This document shows positions 51,932-63,815 of a stretch of DNA of 64,000 nt, in pieces. Each line of letters starts with the position of its first letter. Position 1 is the stretch's first letter. Source of the stretch: Microbacterium sp. MF43 (GTDB lineage Bacteria; Actinomycetota; Actinomycetes; Actinomycetales; Microbacteriaceae); assembly GCF_012847295.1 (NCBI RefSeq), contig NZ_JABBDY010000002.1, positions 248,001-312,000 of the forward strand. Direction: 5' to 3'. Position numbers and translations under genes: made by a program. The notes beneath the pieces were generated by a model. The model was given only the letters and a program-made list of their open reading frames with translations. It searched no databases and had not been told where the DNA came from.

Positions 51932-52557
51932 GATCCGCCGCCCGCCGTCGGGACGACGGAGAGCGCAGACTCGTCGGCCATTGCGGCGAGCATCGCGGCG
52001 ACATCGGCGCGCGGGATGACCAGCTCGAGCGAGGCCGCACCCCCGCCCATCATCGAGTCGTCGCGCGCCACCGAGACGACGGTCGCGTCAGGAACGAGGA
52101 TCCGCGGTTCCCCGTGGTCCCCATCCTCGCCCAGCGGCGCCTCCCACACTTCCACCACCGTTCCCGCGCCGACCGAGGCCGGCACGTCGACGTGACTGTG
52201 GACGACCAGGCTCGTGGTCCTGGACGCGGATGCCTCGGCGACGGCGTCGGCGGGGACGAGCTCGCCCGCTTCGATCGTGCGGGTCGCGACGAGACCTTCC
52301 TCCCACGAGTCGGGGGCGAGATACGCGGCGCCGACCTGTGCGAGCCCGACCTCGACGGCGCGCAGGTCGTCGGCCGTGATGGCCTGCCCCGGGACGATCG
52401 TCTCGGCCGCGGTGAAGGTCGGAGTCGTCTGACGGGCGGATGCCACGACCAGCCAGACGCCGACGATGGATGCGACGATGAGCAGGATGCCGAGGAAGAA
52501 TCGTGCGTCCCCCCAGAAGGCTCGTCGCGGGCTGCGGGCGGTCTCGACGGCTGTCAT
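51928..52557 (-). CDS. SAF-domain protein, CpaB/RcpC-like
   Basis: 209 residues. A transmembrane helix at about 19-40 (FFLGILLIVASIVGVWLVVA), then a SAF domain (IVPGQAITADDLRAVEV and TIEAGELVPADAV). In pilus systems CpaB binds peptidoglycan-side components; here it is coupled only to the CpaE-like protein. Its role outside pili is not known. Confidence 0.8.
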   Translation of the reverse strand: MTAVETARSPRRAFWGDARFFLGILLIVASIVGVWLVVASARQTTPTFTAAETIVPGQAITADDLRAVEVGLAQVGAAYLAPDSWEEGLVATRTIEAGELVPADAVAEASASRTTSLVVHSHVDVPASVGAGTVVEVWEAPLGEDGDHGEPRILVPDATVVSVARDDSMMGGGAASLELVIPRADVAAMLAAMADESALSVVPTAGGGS

Positions 52558-52643
52558 GCCACCATGGTGACGCAGGGACGCGAGTCCGCTGATTCTTTAT
52601 CCACAGCCGGTTCGGCGCCGGTCCCCCCTTCCCGGGGCGGGTC

Positions 52644-52649
52644 CATAAT
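52644..52649 (+). promoter_or_regulatory. -10 hexamer of the excisionase-like gene
   Basis: CATAAT, then GGGGGC, then ATG at 52656. Confidence 0.5.
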
Positions 52650-52655
52650 GGGGGC

Positions 52656-52937
52656 ATGCCCGAGATCCCGACTTCGGACGCGCGTCTGCTCGCGCCTGCC
52701 CAGGTGGGCGAGCTGCTCGGCGTGTCGGTCGACGAGGTCATGGCGCTGGTCCTGGAAGGCCGGCTGCGGGGCATGCGAGTCGGGTCGCCTGCGCGATGGC
52801 GTGTGGAGGAGTCCAGCGTGTCCACGTACCTCGACGACCAGGCAGAAGAGGCACGCCGCACGGCGTTGTGGCGTCAGGCGCAGAACGCGAGCTTCCCCGA
52901 ACTGTGGGGAAGCGGACCCGTACGGCACGGCGACTGA
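52656..52937 (+). CDS. Excisionase-family helix-turn-helix protein
   Basis: 93 residues. MerR/Xis-type helix-turn-helix in LLAPAQVGELLGVSVDEVMA and the wing region GMRVGSPARWRVEESSVSTYL. Such small chromosomal proteins act as DNA-binding regulators rather than phage excisionases; no integrase is near. Convergent with the following gene, 1 bp apart. Confidence 0.83.
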   Translation: MPEIPTSDARLLAPAQVGELLGVSVDEVMALVLEGRLRGMRVGSPARWRVEESSVSTYLDDQAEEARRTALWRQAQNASFPELWGSGPVRHGD

Positions 52938-52938
52938 C

Positions 52939-53544
52939 TCACAGCACCGATCCGGCACCGTCGACCCGCACCCACGCGACCGCGGTGAAGGGCAGCACCC
53001 GGTAGCCGGTCACAGCATCGGTCCGCCGCGCGGCGCCCGCATCGTGCAGCGCGAGGTCGAGGTGATCAGAACCGGCCCGATCGATCGTGCCGGTGAGGGT
53101 GCGGCCGTTCAGCAGATGGACGGCGACACCGGCACGACGACGCACCAGATCGCGCAGCACATAGCCGAACGAGAGCCGGTCCGCGAGAGCAGAACGCTGC
53201 GCGGCCGGGCGCGCACTGCGGAGCATCTCCTCCGAGGCCAGCCCCAGCCCGGCGATCGCTGAGAACGGCACGACCAATGCCGCGGAAGGCCCCTCGACAG
53301 GCCGCACCGCCGCGCAGTCCGCACCGACTCCCGTGACGGCGCCGCGCACCGAGGAGCCATCGCCGAACTCGAGCGCGACGACCGGCCCGCCGTCCTCACG
53401 GCCGACGAGATGGATCAATCGCTCGCGGAGCGGCATGCGAGAAAGCCGAAGCCGCTCAGCCTCGGTGTCGAGCGCCGCGCGCTCCGCCTCCCACTCCGAG
53501 GCGAGCTGATCCTCGAGGTCATCGAAGAAACGGTCCCAGCGCAC
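52939..53544 (-). CDS. Conserved hypothetical protein, possible Sm-like C-terminus
   Basis: 201 residues from the GTG at 53544, supported by TACTCT exactly 6 nt upstream; a TTG at 53562 is an alternative. N-terminus RWDRFFDDLEDQLASEWEAE is acidic and helical. Two similar beta-rich segments follow: VALEFGDGSSVRGAVTGVGAD and VAVHLLNGRTLTGTIDRAGSD, each resembling an Sm-like strand pair. No function is known to me. Confidence 0.72.
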   Translation of the reverse strand: MRWDRFFDDLEDQLASEWEAERAALDTEAERLRLSRMPLRERLIHLVGREDGGPVVALEFGDGSSVRGAVTGVGADCAAVRPVEGPSAALVVPFSAIAGLGLASEEMLRSARPAAQRSALADRLSFGYVLRDLVRRRAGVAVHLLNGRTLTGTIDRAGSDHLDLALHDAGAARRTDAVTGYRVLPFTAVAWVRVDGAGSVL

Positions 53545-53550
53545 CCAGCG

Positions 53551-53556
53551 AGAGTA
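53551..53556 (-). promoter_or_regulatory. -10 hexamer, leaderless hypothetical gene
   Basis: TACTCT on the - strand, then CGCTGG, then GTG at 53544. Confidence 0.55.
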
Positions 53557-53674
53557 GGGCAACCATCACGAGAGCATCACAAGTTATCCACAACGCGCCA
53601 CCACGGTTCGTTCTTCGCCCCCGTCGTGTGTTCTACTGACGACAAGACATCCCCCACTGTCGAGATAGGCACCC

Positions 53675-54115
53675 ATGGCAACGACGCCCGCGGGCACTGC
53701 CCGCGCTTTCCGTGCGCCCGGCGGCGCCCTGGAGCTCTCCGAGTTCTTCGCGCCGCAGCGGACGCCGTCCACCGCACTCCCCGATCCCGAGCCGTTCCTG
53801 CGCAACATCACCCGCGGCGTGCTCGAGGTCCTGGCGGGCGTGCGCGAAGTCGACCAGCTCGCCCGCTGGCTGACGGAGGATCCCTACCGCAAGCTCGTGA
53901 CCCGTTCGAACCTCGCGGCGCGGGCCAGGAGTGCACGCGGCGTGCCCGCACGGCGGCCCGTCCACTCGATCCTCTCGGTCCACCAGTCGTCGCCCGCCGA
54001 CGGCGTGATCGAGTCCGTCGTCATCGTCAAGGGCCCGGCGCGCACGCGGGCCGTCGCTCTGCGGCTCGAAGGCATGGACGGACGCTGGCGGGCGACATCT
54101 CTCGCACTGCTCTGA
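53675..54115 (+). CDS. Rv3235-family protein
   Basis: 146 residues. The helical segment FLRNITRGVLEVLAGVREVDQLARWLTEDPYRKL and the terminal part VALRLEGMDGRWRATSLALL are typical of this actinobacterial family (DUF6459 as I recall). A low-complexity N-terminal tail of about 35 residues precedes it. The genomic position near secA matches Rv3235 in M. tuberculosis. Function unknown. Confidence 0.8.
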   Translation: MATTPAGTARAFRAPGGALELSEFFAPQRTPSTALPDPEPFLRNITRGVLEVLAGVREVDQLARWLTEDPYRKLVTRSNLAARARSARGVPARRPVHSILSVHQSSPADGVIESVVIVKGPARTRAVALRLEGMDGRWRATSLALL

Positions 54116-54142
54116 CCGAGTCGGCACACCTCGACCCCGGGC

Positions 54143-54496
54143 TCAGTTCCCCTCGTCATCGATGAGGTCGAGGAGCGCCTTGCATGCGTCCCGGATCTCG
54201 TCGTGGTCGAACTGACCGGCACGACTCTCTGCGGCGATGACGCCGGCGCGGTGGACTCTTCGGAAGTCGCCGATCGGGAACGACCACGCCTGTTTCGTCT
54301 CACGGTCGGCCGACCTGTCCACGCCCAGATGCCAATGGGCGTACTCCGTCCAGCCTTCCCGCTCGATGAATGCGTTCTCCTCATCGGCGGTGGGCGCGGC
54401 CTCCGACCACGCGTCGCGCTCATCGCGCACGACCTTGCCTTCGCGGATGAGCGCCCGCGCCTGTTGCAGCGCCGGGCGGTTCAGTTCGATCGCCAT
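54143..54496 (-). CDS. Conserved actinobacterial hypothetical protein
   Basis: 117 residues, acidic, no signal peptide or membrane segment. Characteristic segments are LIREGKVVRDERDAWSEAAP, HWHLGVDRSADRETKQAWSF and VHRAGVIAAESRAGQFDHDE. It looks like a single compact cytoplasmic domain that I have seen only as hypothetical. TACCGT lies 6 nt upstream of the ATG. Confidence 0.77.
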   Translation of the reverse strand: MAIELNRPALQQARALIREGKVVRDERDAWSEAAPTADEENAFIEREGWTEYAHWHLGVDRSADRETKQAWSFPIGDFRRVHRAGVIAAESRAGQFDHDEIRDACKALLDLIDDEGN

Positions 54497-54502
54497 GCCG
54501 CG

Positions 54503-54508
54503 ACGGTA
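54503..54508 (-). promoter_or_regulatory. -10 hexamer, leaderless hypothetical gene
   Basis: TACCGT on the - strand, then CGCGGC, then ATG at 54496. Confidence 0.5.
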
Positions 54509-54540
54509 CGCCGACGTGCGCGCACATGCGACCCGGTTGA

Positions 54541-54557
54541 CGGATGCCTCGGCATCC
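54541..54557 (-). terminator. CGGATGCC-type hairpin after the aminotransferase gene
   Basis: GGATGCC-TC-GGCATCC (54542-54557), beginning 3 bp beyond the aminotransferase stop. A short 7-bp stem. Confidence 0.5.
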
Positions 54558-54560
54558 CTC

Positions 54561-55784
54561 TCACTGCGTGTAGGAAGCCAGGAAGTTCCCCAGTCGCTCG
54601 ATCGCCTCGGTCAGGACGCGCGCCTCGGGCAGCGTCACGATCCTGAGGTGATCGGGGGTCGGCCAGTTGAAGCCGGTCCCCTGCACGAGCAGCACGTGCT
54701 CGGCCACGAGGAAGTCGTACACGAGCCTGCCGTCGTCATGGATCTCGTGGACCTCCGGGTCCAGGCGCGGGAAGGCGTAGAGCGCGCCCTGCGGCCGCAC
54801 GCAGGTGACCCCGGGGATCGCTTCGAGACCCTCCCACGCGGCGTCCCGCTGCTCGTGGAGGCGCCCGGTGGGTGCGATGAGCGCGTCGATCGACTGGACG
54901 CCCGAGAGCGCCGCCTGCACCGCGTGCTGCGCGGGGACGTTGGGACACAGGCGCGTCGATGCGAGCAGTGTGATGCCCTCGAGGAAGCCGGAGGCGTGGC
55001 CCTTCGGCCCGGTGATGACGAGCCACCCCGACCGGTACCCGGCCACACGGTAGGTCTTCGACAGCCCGTTGAACGTGAGCACCAGCAGGTCGGGGGCGAC
55101 GGACGCCATCGGGATGTGGGCGGCGTCGTCGAACAGGATGCGATCGTAGATCTCGTCGGAGAGGACGAGGAGGGAGTTCTCCCGGGCGATGTCGGCGATT
55201 CCCTCGAGGATCTCCCGCGAGTAGACCGCACCGGTGGGGTTGTTCGGATTGATCACGACGATCGCCTTGGTGCGAGGCGTGACCTTCGCGCGGATGTCGT
55301 CGAGATCAGGCTGCCAGCCGTTCTGCTCGTCAGCCAGATAGTGGACCGGGGTACCCCCGCCGAGGCTCGTCATCGCGGTCCACAGCGGGTAGTCCGGAGC
55401 CGGGATGAGCACTTCGTCGCCCTCATCGAGGAGCGCCTGCATCACCATCGTGATGAGCTCCGACACACCGTTGCCCAAGTAGACGTCTTCGGGGCCGAAG
55501 GAGGGAAAGGCGGGGTCCTCCTCGTAGCGGTACACCACCGCGCGGCGCGCGGACATGATGCCGCGGCTGTCGCTGTAGCCGTGGGCATGGGGCACGGCCT
55601 CGATCATGTCGCGCACGATCTGGAACGGCGCTTCGAACCCGAACACAGCGGGGTTGCCGGTGTTCAGCTTCAGGATCGTGTGGCCCTCGTTCTCGAGCCG
55701 ATCGGCCTCGACCAGTGCCTGCCCGCGGATCTCGTAGAGGACATCCTTGAGCTTGCGGGACTGATCGAGGGGTCGGAGACTCAT
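54561..55784 (-). CDS. alaA: PLP-dependent aminotransferase, AlaA-like
   Basis: 407 residues from the ATG at 55784 (MSLRPLDQSRKLKDVLYEIR), supported by TATCCT 6 nt upstream. Class I fold: NPNNPTGAVYS near residue 186, DEIYDRILFD near 213, and PLP lysine in FNGLSKTYRVAGYRSGW near 240. The N-terminus and overall length match the glutamate-pyruvate aminotransferase AlaA. It would make alanine from pyruvate and glutamate. Confidence 0.9.
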   Translation of the reverse strand: MSLRPLDQSRKLKDVLYEIRGQALVEADRLENEGHTILKLNTGNPAVFGFEAPFQIVRDMIEAVPHAHGYSDSRGIMSARRAVVYRYEEDPAFPSFGPEDVYLGNGVSELITMVMQALLDEGDEVLIPAPDYPLWTAMTSLGGGTPVHYLADEQNGWQPDLDDIRAKVTPRTKAIVVINPNNPTGAVYSREILEGIADIARENSLLVLSDEIYDRILFDDAAHIPMASVAPDLLVLTFNGLSKTYRVAGYRSGWLVITGPKGHASGFLEGITLLASTRLCPNVPAQHAVQAALSGVQSIDALIAPTGRLHEQRDAAWEGLEAIPGVTCVRPQGALYAFPRLDPEVHEIHDDGRLVYDFLVAEHVLLVQGTGFNWPTPDHLRIVTLPEARVLTEAIERLGNFLASYTQ

Positions 55785-55790
55785 CGGGCC

Positions 55791-55796
55791 AGGATA
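55791..55796 (-). promoter_or_regulatory. -10 hexamer, leaderless aminotransferase gene
   Basis: TATCCT on the - strand, then GGCCCG, then ATG at 55784. Confidence 0.6.
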
Positions 55797-55831
55797 TCCG
55801 GGCCGGAGCGATGCCAATCGACCGCGCGTGG

Positions 55832-55856
55832 CCCGGGCGGCGCTGAGCCGCCCGGG
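55832..55856 (-). terminator. Hairpin terminator after secA
   Basis: Perfect 10-bp stem CCCGGGCGGC (55832-55841) and GCCGCCCGGG (55847-55856), 5-nt loop, 6 bp beyond the secA stop. Confidence 0.75.
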
Positions 55857-55862
55857 GACGCG

Positions 55863-58688
<2,826 letters not shown>

Positions 58689-58832
58689 GGAGTGTCTCCA
58701 TCTGTCGGGTGTGGCGCCAACGGCGCCGCTGCCGCCGGGCCGGAGCCCGGGCATACCTGCCTATGTTATCCACCCGTGACCTTGGTGTGCGCTGGGTGTG
58801 AGTGGCGGTGATGCCGGTTTTCCCGGTATCTA

Positions 58833-58858
58833 TATACTCGGCAATCAGATACTCGGCA
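58833..58858 (+). promoter_or_regulatory. PadR promoter with 15-bp-spaced direct repeats
   Basis: TATACT at 58833-58838 is a perfect-looking -10. ATACTCGGCA occurs at 58834-58843 and 58849-58858 (period 15). The palindrome GTATCTATATAC starts at 58826. These are candidate PadR autoregulatory sites. Confidence 0.5.
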
Positions 58859-58878
58859 GAGGAACGACGGGAGATCGC

Positions 58879-59481
58879 ATGTCGGTGCGGCAGGGCCTTC
58901 TCGCCATCCTCGACCAGGGCCCGTGCTACGGCTATCAGCTGCGCGCGGAGTTCGACCGCCGCACCGGCTCGACCTGGCCGCTCAACGTCGGGCAGATCTA
59001 CAACACTCTCGACCGCCTGGAGCGCGACGGCCTGGTCACCAAGGGCGACGCCGACGAGCACGGCCACGTGTACTGGGAGATCACGGATGCCGGAGCCGCC
59101 GAGGTTCGCGACTGGCTGTCGTCTCCCGTCGAACGGACCGCGGGGACGCGTGACGAGCTCGCGATCAAGCTCGCCGTCGCGGCCACGCTCCCCGGTGTCG
59201 ATGTCGGCCTGCTCGTCGAGACGGAGCGTCGCGCATCACGCGGGCGGCTGCAGGCGCTCGCGGCGCGGAAGGAGTCCGGCGCAGATCGCGCGTCCGCGCA
59301 GGGGCTCGCGCGTTCGCTCATCGTGGACTCGATGATCTTCGCCGCCGAGTCGGAGCTGCGCTGGCTCGACCACGCCGAGCAGCAGCTCGCGCTGCGTCCG
59401 GACCACGCCATGGCGCTCGAGCTCTCGACGGAGCGACCCAAGCGGGGCCGGCCCGCGCGGGCCGAGGCATCCGTCGCCTGA
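58879..59481 (+). CDS. PadR family transcriptional regulator
   Basis: 200 residues from the ATG at 58879 (MSVRQGLLAILDQGPCYGYQ). PadR winged helix at about 1-80 (VGQIYNTLDRLERDGLVTKG and YWEITDAG), then the C-terminal dimerisation helices at about 95-175 (PadR subfamily with Vir_act_alpha-like helices) and a basic tail (RPKRGRPARAE). Direct repeats in its promoter suggest autorepression. A 34-codon ORF follows 61 bp downstream. Confidence 0.9.
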   Translation: MSVRQGLLAILDQGPCYGYQLRAEFDRRTGSTWPLNVGQIYNTLDRLERDGLVTKGDADEHGHVYWEITDAGAAEVRDWLSSPVERTAGTRDELAIKLAVAATLPGVDVGLLVETERRASRGRLQALAARKESGADRASAQGLARSLIVDSMIFAAESELRWLDHAEQQLALRPDHAMALELSTERPKRGRPARAEASVA

Positions 59482-59542
59482 AAGCTGAGACGAACCGGCC
59501 CTCCCCCGACACCTACAGATGAACCGTCGGAGAGGACGACCC

Positions 59543-59647
59543 ATGAGCACTGCAGTTCCCGCCATCGACCCCGCGGCCATCCACCTGCCGCCGACCGAGC
59601 CGATCGACATCACCGCGCTGATCAACCAGACCGCACCACCCTCCTGA
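59543..59647 (+). CDS. Candidate small protein, 34 residues
   Basis: ATG at 59543 with a strong GGAGAGGA site 8 nt upstream, reading to TGA at 59645-59647. The product begins MSTAVPAIDPAAIHLPPTEP and ends ITALINQTAPPS: Pro-rich and uncharged in its second half, with no membrane segment. It follows the PadR gene by 61 bp on the same strand and precedes the helicase by 68 bp. Good ribosome site and high GC third positions argue for translation. No family recognised; a degraded start of a former PadR-linked gene is an alternative. Confidence 0.5.
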   Translation: MSTAVPAIDPAAIHLPPTEPIDITALINQTAPPS

Positions 59648-59704
59648 GCGGTCGAGTCAGCGGCGGTGGGCGAGGCATCCTGTCGCCTCCCAGGCGCCGC
59701 GCAC

Positions 59705-59710
59705 TACCCT
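59705..59710 (+). promoter_or_regulatory. -10 hexamer of the helicase gene
   Basis: TACCCT, then GAAGC, then GTG at 59716. Confidence 0.5.
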
Positions 59711-59715
59711 GAAGC

Positions 59716-61521
<1,806 letters not shown>

Positions 61522-61637
61522 GGTCGCGCCGGTTGTCGAGGTTCCGGGACGCGAGCACGCGTCGTGACCGGATGCCCCGGCGCCCCGTCGCCGTCCACAG
61601 CAGCCGCACGCGCCCGCCGGGTCGGCGCGGCCGACCG

Positions 61638-61643
61638 TAGGAT
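61638..61643 (+). promoter_or_regulatory. -10 hexamer, leaderless coiled-coil protein gene
   Basis: TAGGAT, then CGATGC, then ATG at 61650. A small hairpin GGTCGGC-GCG-GCCGACC (61620-61636) lies just upstream and may be an operator. Confidence 0.55.
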
Positions 61644-61649
61644 CGATGC

Positions 61650-63005
61650 ATGGCCGGATTCTGGGGCAAGCGCAAACGCGAACAGGAAGAGCTCGAGGCG
61701 CAGGACGCCGACCTCGCCCGACGGGCGCGCTCCGCTCTGGTCTCGGCCGACGAGCGCGTCCGGGTGACGACGGACGAGCTCGCGTTCGCGGAGGCCGAGC
61801 TCGGGCCGGGTTCGACCAAGGACCTCCGCGAGGCGCTCGATGCCGTGCGCACGCACCTGGCGGAGGCGTTCCACCTGCACCAGCTGAACCACGACGAGAT
61901 CCCCGACACACCCGAGGAGCTGCGCACCCGTAACGCCCGCATCGTGCAGCTGTGCGAGTGGGCGGAGGACCTGCTCGACGATCGCACCGAGGCCCTCGCG
62001 GCCCCGATCGAGCGCGCCCGCCGGGCACCCGAGATCATCGCCGGCGTGCGCGCGGACGCGCAGCGCCTCCTCGCCCGCGTGCCCCAGGCGCGCGAGACGG
62101 TGCAGCGCCTGGGGGCGCGGTACTCCGCCGACGCTCTCGCGCAGGTCGAGGCGAATCCCGCCGAAGCCGAGCAGCTCATCGGCTTCGCCGAGCACAGCGC
62201 CGGTGTCGCCGAGCGGCGGCGCGAGGCCGGGCAGCGTGAGCAGGCGAACCTCGCTCTCGAGGCGGCGACCGAGGCGGCGCGCCGCGCGGCGACGCTCATC
62301 GACGCCGTCGAGACCTTCGAGGTCGAGGCACTGCGCGCCGAGTCCACGCTCGCCGCGATCGTCGAGGACTCGCGCGAAGACATCGCCGTCGCCCTGCGCG
62401 AACCTCACACCCCCGCCGTCAGCACGGCGATCAGCGACCTTCAGGCCGCGCTCGCATCGCTCCCGGCGGCGGGCGTGAACACCGACCCGTTCACTCTCCT
62501 GTCCCGTCTGCGCACCGCCAACGCCGCTCTCGACGAGGCCATCGCCAAGGCCCGCGAGCGCGCGGCCCGGCCGATTCCGCCGCTCGAGCACGTGCGCCAC
62601 GCGATCGACGACGGCGACCGCCAGCTCGCCGTGGCGCGCGATGTGATCGCCGGCCACCGCGGCTGGATCGGCGCCGACGCCCGTACCCGTCTGGCCGAGG
62701 CGGAGCGCATCCGCATCGACCTCGACCGCTATCTGGGCACCTCGGCGAGCGCCGCGACGAGCATCGACGAGGACCACCGCGAACAGTCCATGGCGATGGC
62801 GCGGCGCGTGGCCTTCCTCGCCGGCGAGGCGCTCCAGCTCGCGCAGCGCGACATCGACTCCTCGCGTCCGCAAGGCGGCCCGGGACAGTGGGGCGGTCCC
62901 CAGCAGGGCTGGGGAGGCGGCCGCCGTGGCGGCTCCGACCTCATGGGCGGCATCCTGGGCGGCCTTGTCATCGGGAGCATCCTCGACGGCTTCATCGACA
63001 TGTGA
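61650..63005 (+). CDS. Soluble coiled-coil paralogue of the TPM protein's cytoplasmic half
   Basis: 451 residues, no signal peptide, no TPM domain. After a basic start (MAGFWGKRKREQEELEAQDA), residues about 20-425 match the cytoplasmic region of the protein at 161-2179 segment by segment: for example ARSALVSADERVRVTTDELAFAEAELG here and ASALVETDDAVRTSAQELQFARAQFG there, and RYSADALAQVEANPAEAEQLIGFAE versus SYAAEALATIADNPEQARQRLAFAD. Both end in Gly-rich tails with a short hydrophobic patch (here GGILGGLVIGSILDGFIDM). Function unknown; both may be scaffold proteins. Confidence 0.8.
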   Translation: MAGFWGKRKREQEELEAQDADLARRARSALVSADERVRVTTDELAFAEAELGPGSTKDLREALDAVRTHLAEAFHLHQLNHDEIPDTPEELRTRNARIVQLCEWAEDLLDDRTEALAAPIERARRAPEIIAGVRADAQRLLARVPQARETVQRLGARYSADALAQVEANPAEAEQLIGFAEHSAGVAERRREAGQREQANLALEAATEAARRAATLIDAVETFEVEALRAESTLAAIVEDSREDIAVALREPHTPAVSTAISDLQAALASLPAAGVNTDPFTLLSRLRTANAALDEAIAKARERAARPIPPLEHVRHAIDDGDRQLAVARDVIAGHRGWIGADARTRLAEAERIRIDLDRYLGTSASAATSIDEDHREQSMAMARRVAFLAGEALQLAQRDIDSSRPQGGPGQWGGPQQGWGGGRRGGSDLMGGILGGLVIGSILDGFIDM

Positions 63006-63016
63006 AGCGCGAACGC

Positions 63017-63051
63017 ACGGATGCCCCGGCCGCGCTGGCCGGGGCATCCGT
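63017..63051. terminator. CGGATGCC-type bidirectional hairpin
   Basis: A perfect 15-bp stem (ACGGATGCCCCGGCC at 63017-63031, complement at 63037-63051) with a 5-nt loop, between the stop of the coiled-coil gene and the end of hpf. Confidence 0.85.
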
Positions 63052-63063
63052 CGTCCTGGTCTG

Positions 63064-63723
63064 CTACGAGGCGACCGCCTCGGGTGCGGCCTGCGTGGTC
63101 AGCGAGATCACGCCGTAGTCCCATCCCTTGCGGCGGTAGACGACGCTCGGGTGGTCGGTGCGGACGTCCACGAACAGGAAGAAGTCGTGTCCGACCAGCT
63201 CCATCCGGTCGACCGCTTCTTCGACCGACATCCACTCCGGCTCGAACTCCTTGGTGCGGATGACGACGGGCGTGTAGTCCTCTTCCTCCTCGTTGCCGGT
63301 GATGATGGGGATCTCGCCGGTCGCGACGGCGCGCAGCACGTCGACGGACGCGGGCTGCACGTCGATCCCCTGGATCGACCCGCTCCCCTTGTCGAGCTTG
63401 GCCCCGCGCGGATGGTTGCGGGAGTCCACGCGCTTGTCCTTGGCGCGGCGGAGCTGCTCGCACAGCTTGTCGACCGCGAGGTCGAGCGCGGTGAACTTGT
63501 CACCGTCAGTGGCCTCGGCCCGAACGATCGGGCCCTTTCCGGTGAGCGTCAGCTCGACGGTGTCGTCTTCCACGCGGCCGTTGTGATAGGCGCGATGTGT
63601 GACTTTGATGTCCACGCGCTGCGCGCGCGGAGCGAGGTGTTCGATGCGGGCGGCCTTGTCTTCGACGACCGAGCGGAAGCGATCTGTGATCCCCACTCCC
63701 ACGCCGACGATGCTGGTTTCCAT
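63064..63723 (-). CDS. hpf: Ribosome hibernation promoting factor, long form
   Basis: 219 residues from the ATG at 63723 with an AAGGAGG site. N-terminal HPF/YfiA domain at about 1-105 (METSIVGVGVGITDRFRSVV) and C-terminal dimerisation domain at about 160-215 (RTKEFEPEWMSVEEAVDRME and DFFLFVDVRTDHPSVVYRRK), as in long HPFs that make 100S ribosomes. A GTGACA-17 bp-TACCGT promoter precedes it. Position next to comF and near secA matches Rv3241c. Confidence 0.95.
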   Translation of the reverse strand: METSIVGVGVGITDRFRSVVEDKAARIEHLAPRAQRVDIKVTHRAYHNGRVEDDTVELTLTGKGPIVRAEATDGDKFTALDLAVDKLCEQLRRAKDKRVDSRNHPRGAKLDKGSGSIQGIDVQPASVDVLRAVATGEIPIITGNEEEEDYTPVVIRTKEFEPEWMSVEEAVDRMELVGHDFFLFVDVRTDHPSVVYRRKGWDYGVISLTTQAAPEAVAS

Positions 63724-63786
63724 CCCTGACCTCCTTGTTCCGGTCCTCCCGGCCAAGGGCGGACCTTCAGTCGCCTTGTGCCCCCC

Positions 63787-63815
63787 ACGGTAGCCCGGCG
63801 GGGTGCACATGTCAC
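63787..63815 (-). promoter_or_regulatory. hpf promoter
   Basis: On the - strand, GTGACA (63815-63810) and TACCGT (63792-63787) with a 17-bp spacer. The -35 overlaps the comF stop codon (63814-63812). Predicted leader about 55-60 nt. Confidence 0.6.

Noticed and set aside
52656-52937. Phage or integrative element suggested by the excisionase-like gene
   Set aside because: No integrase, attachment-site repeat or phage gene nearby; the surrounding genes are core actinobacterial genes.
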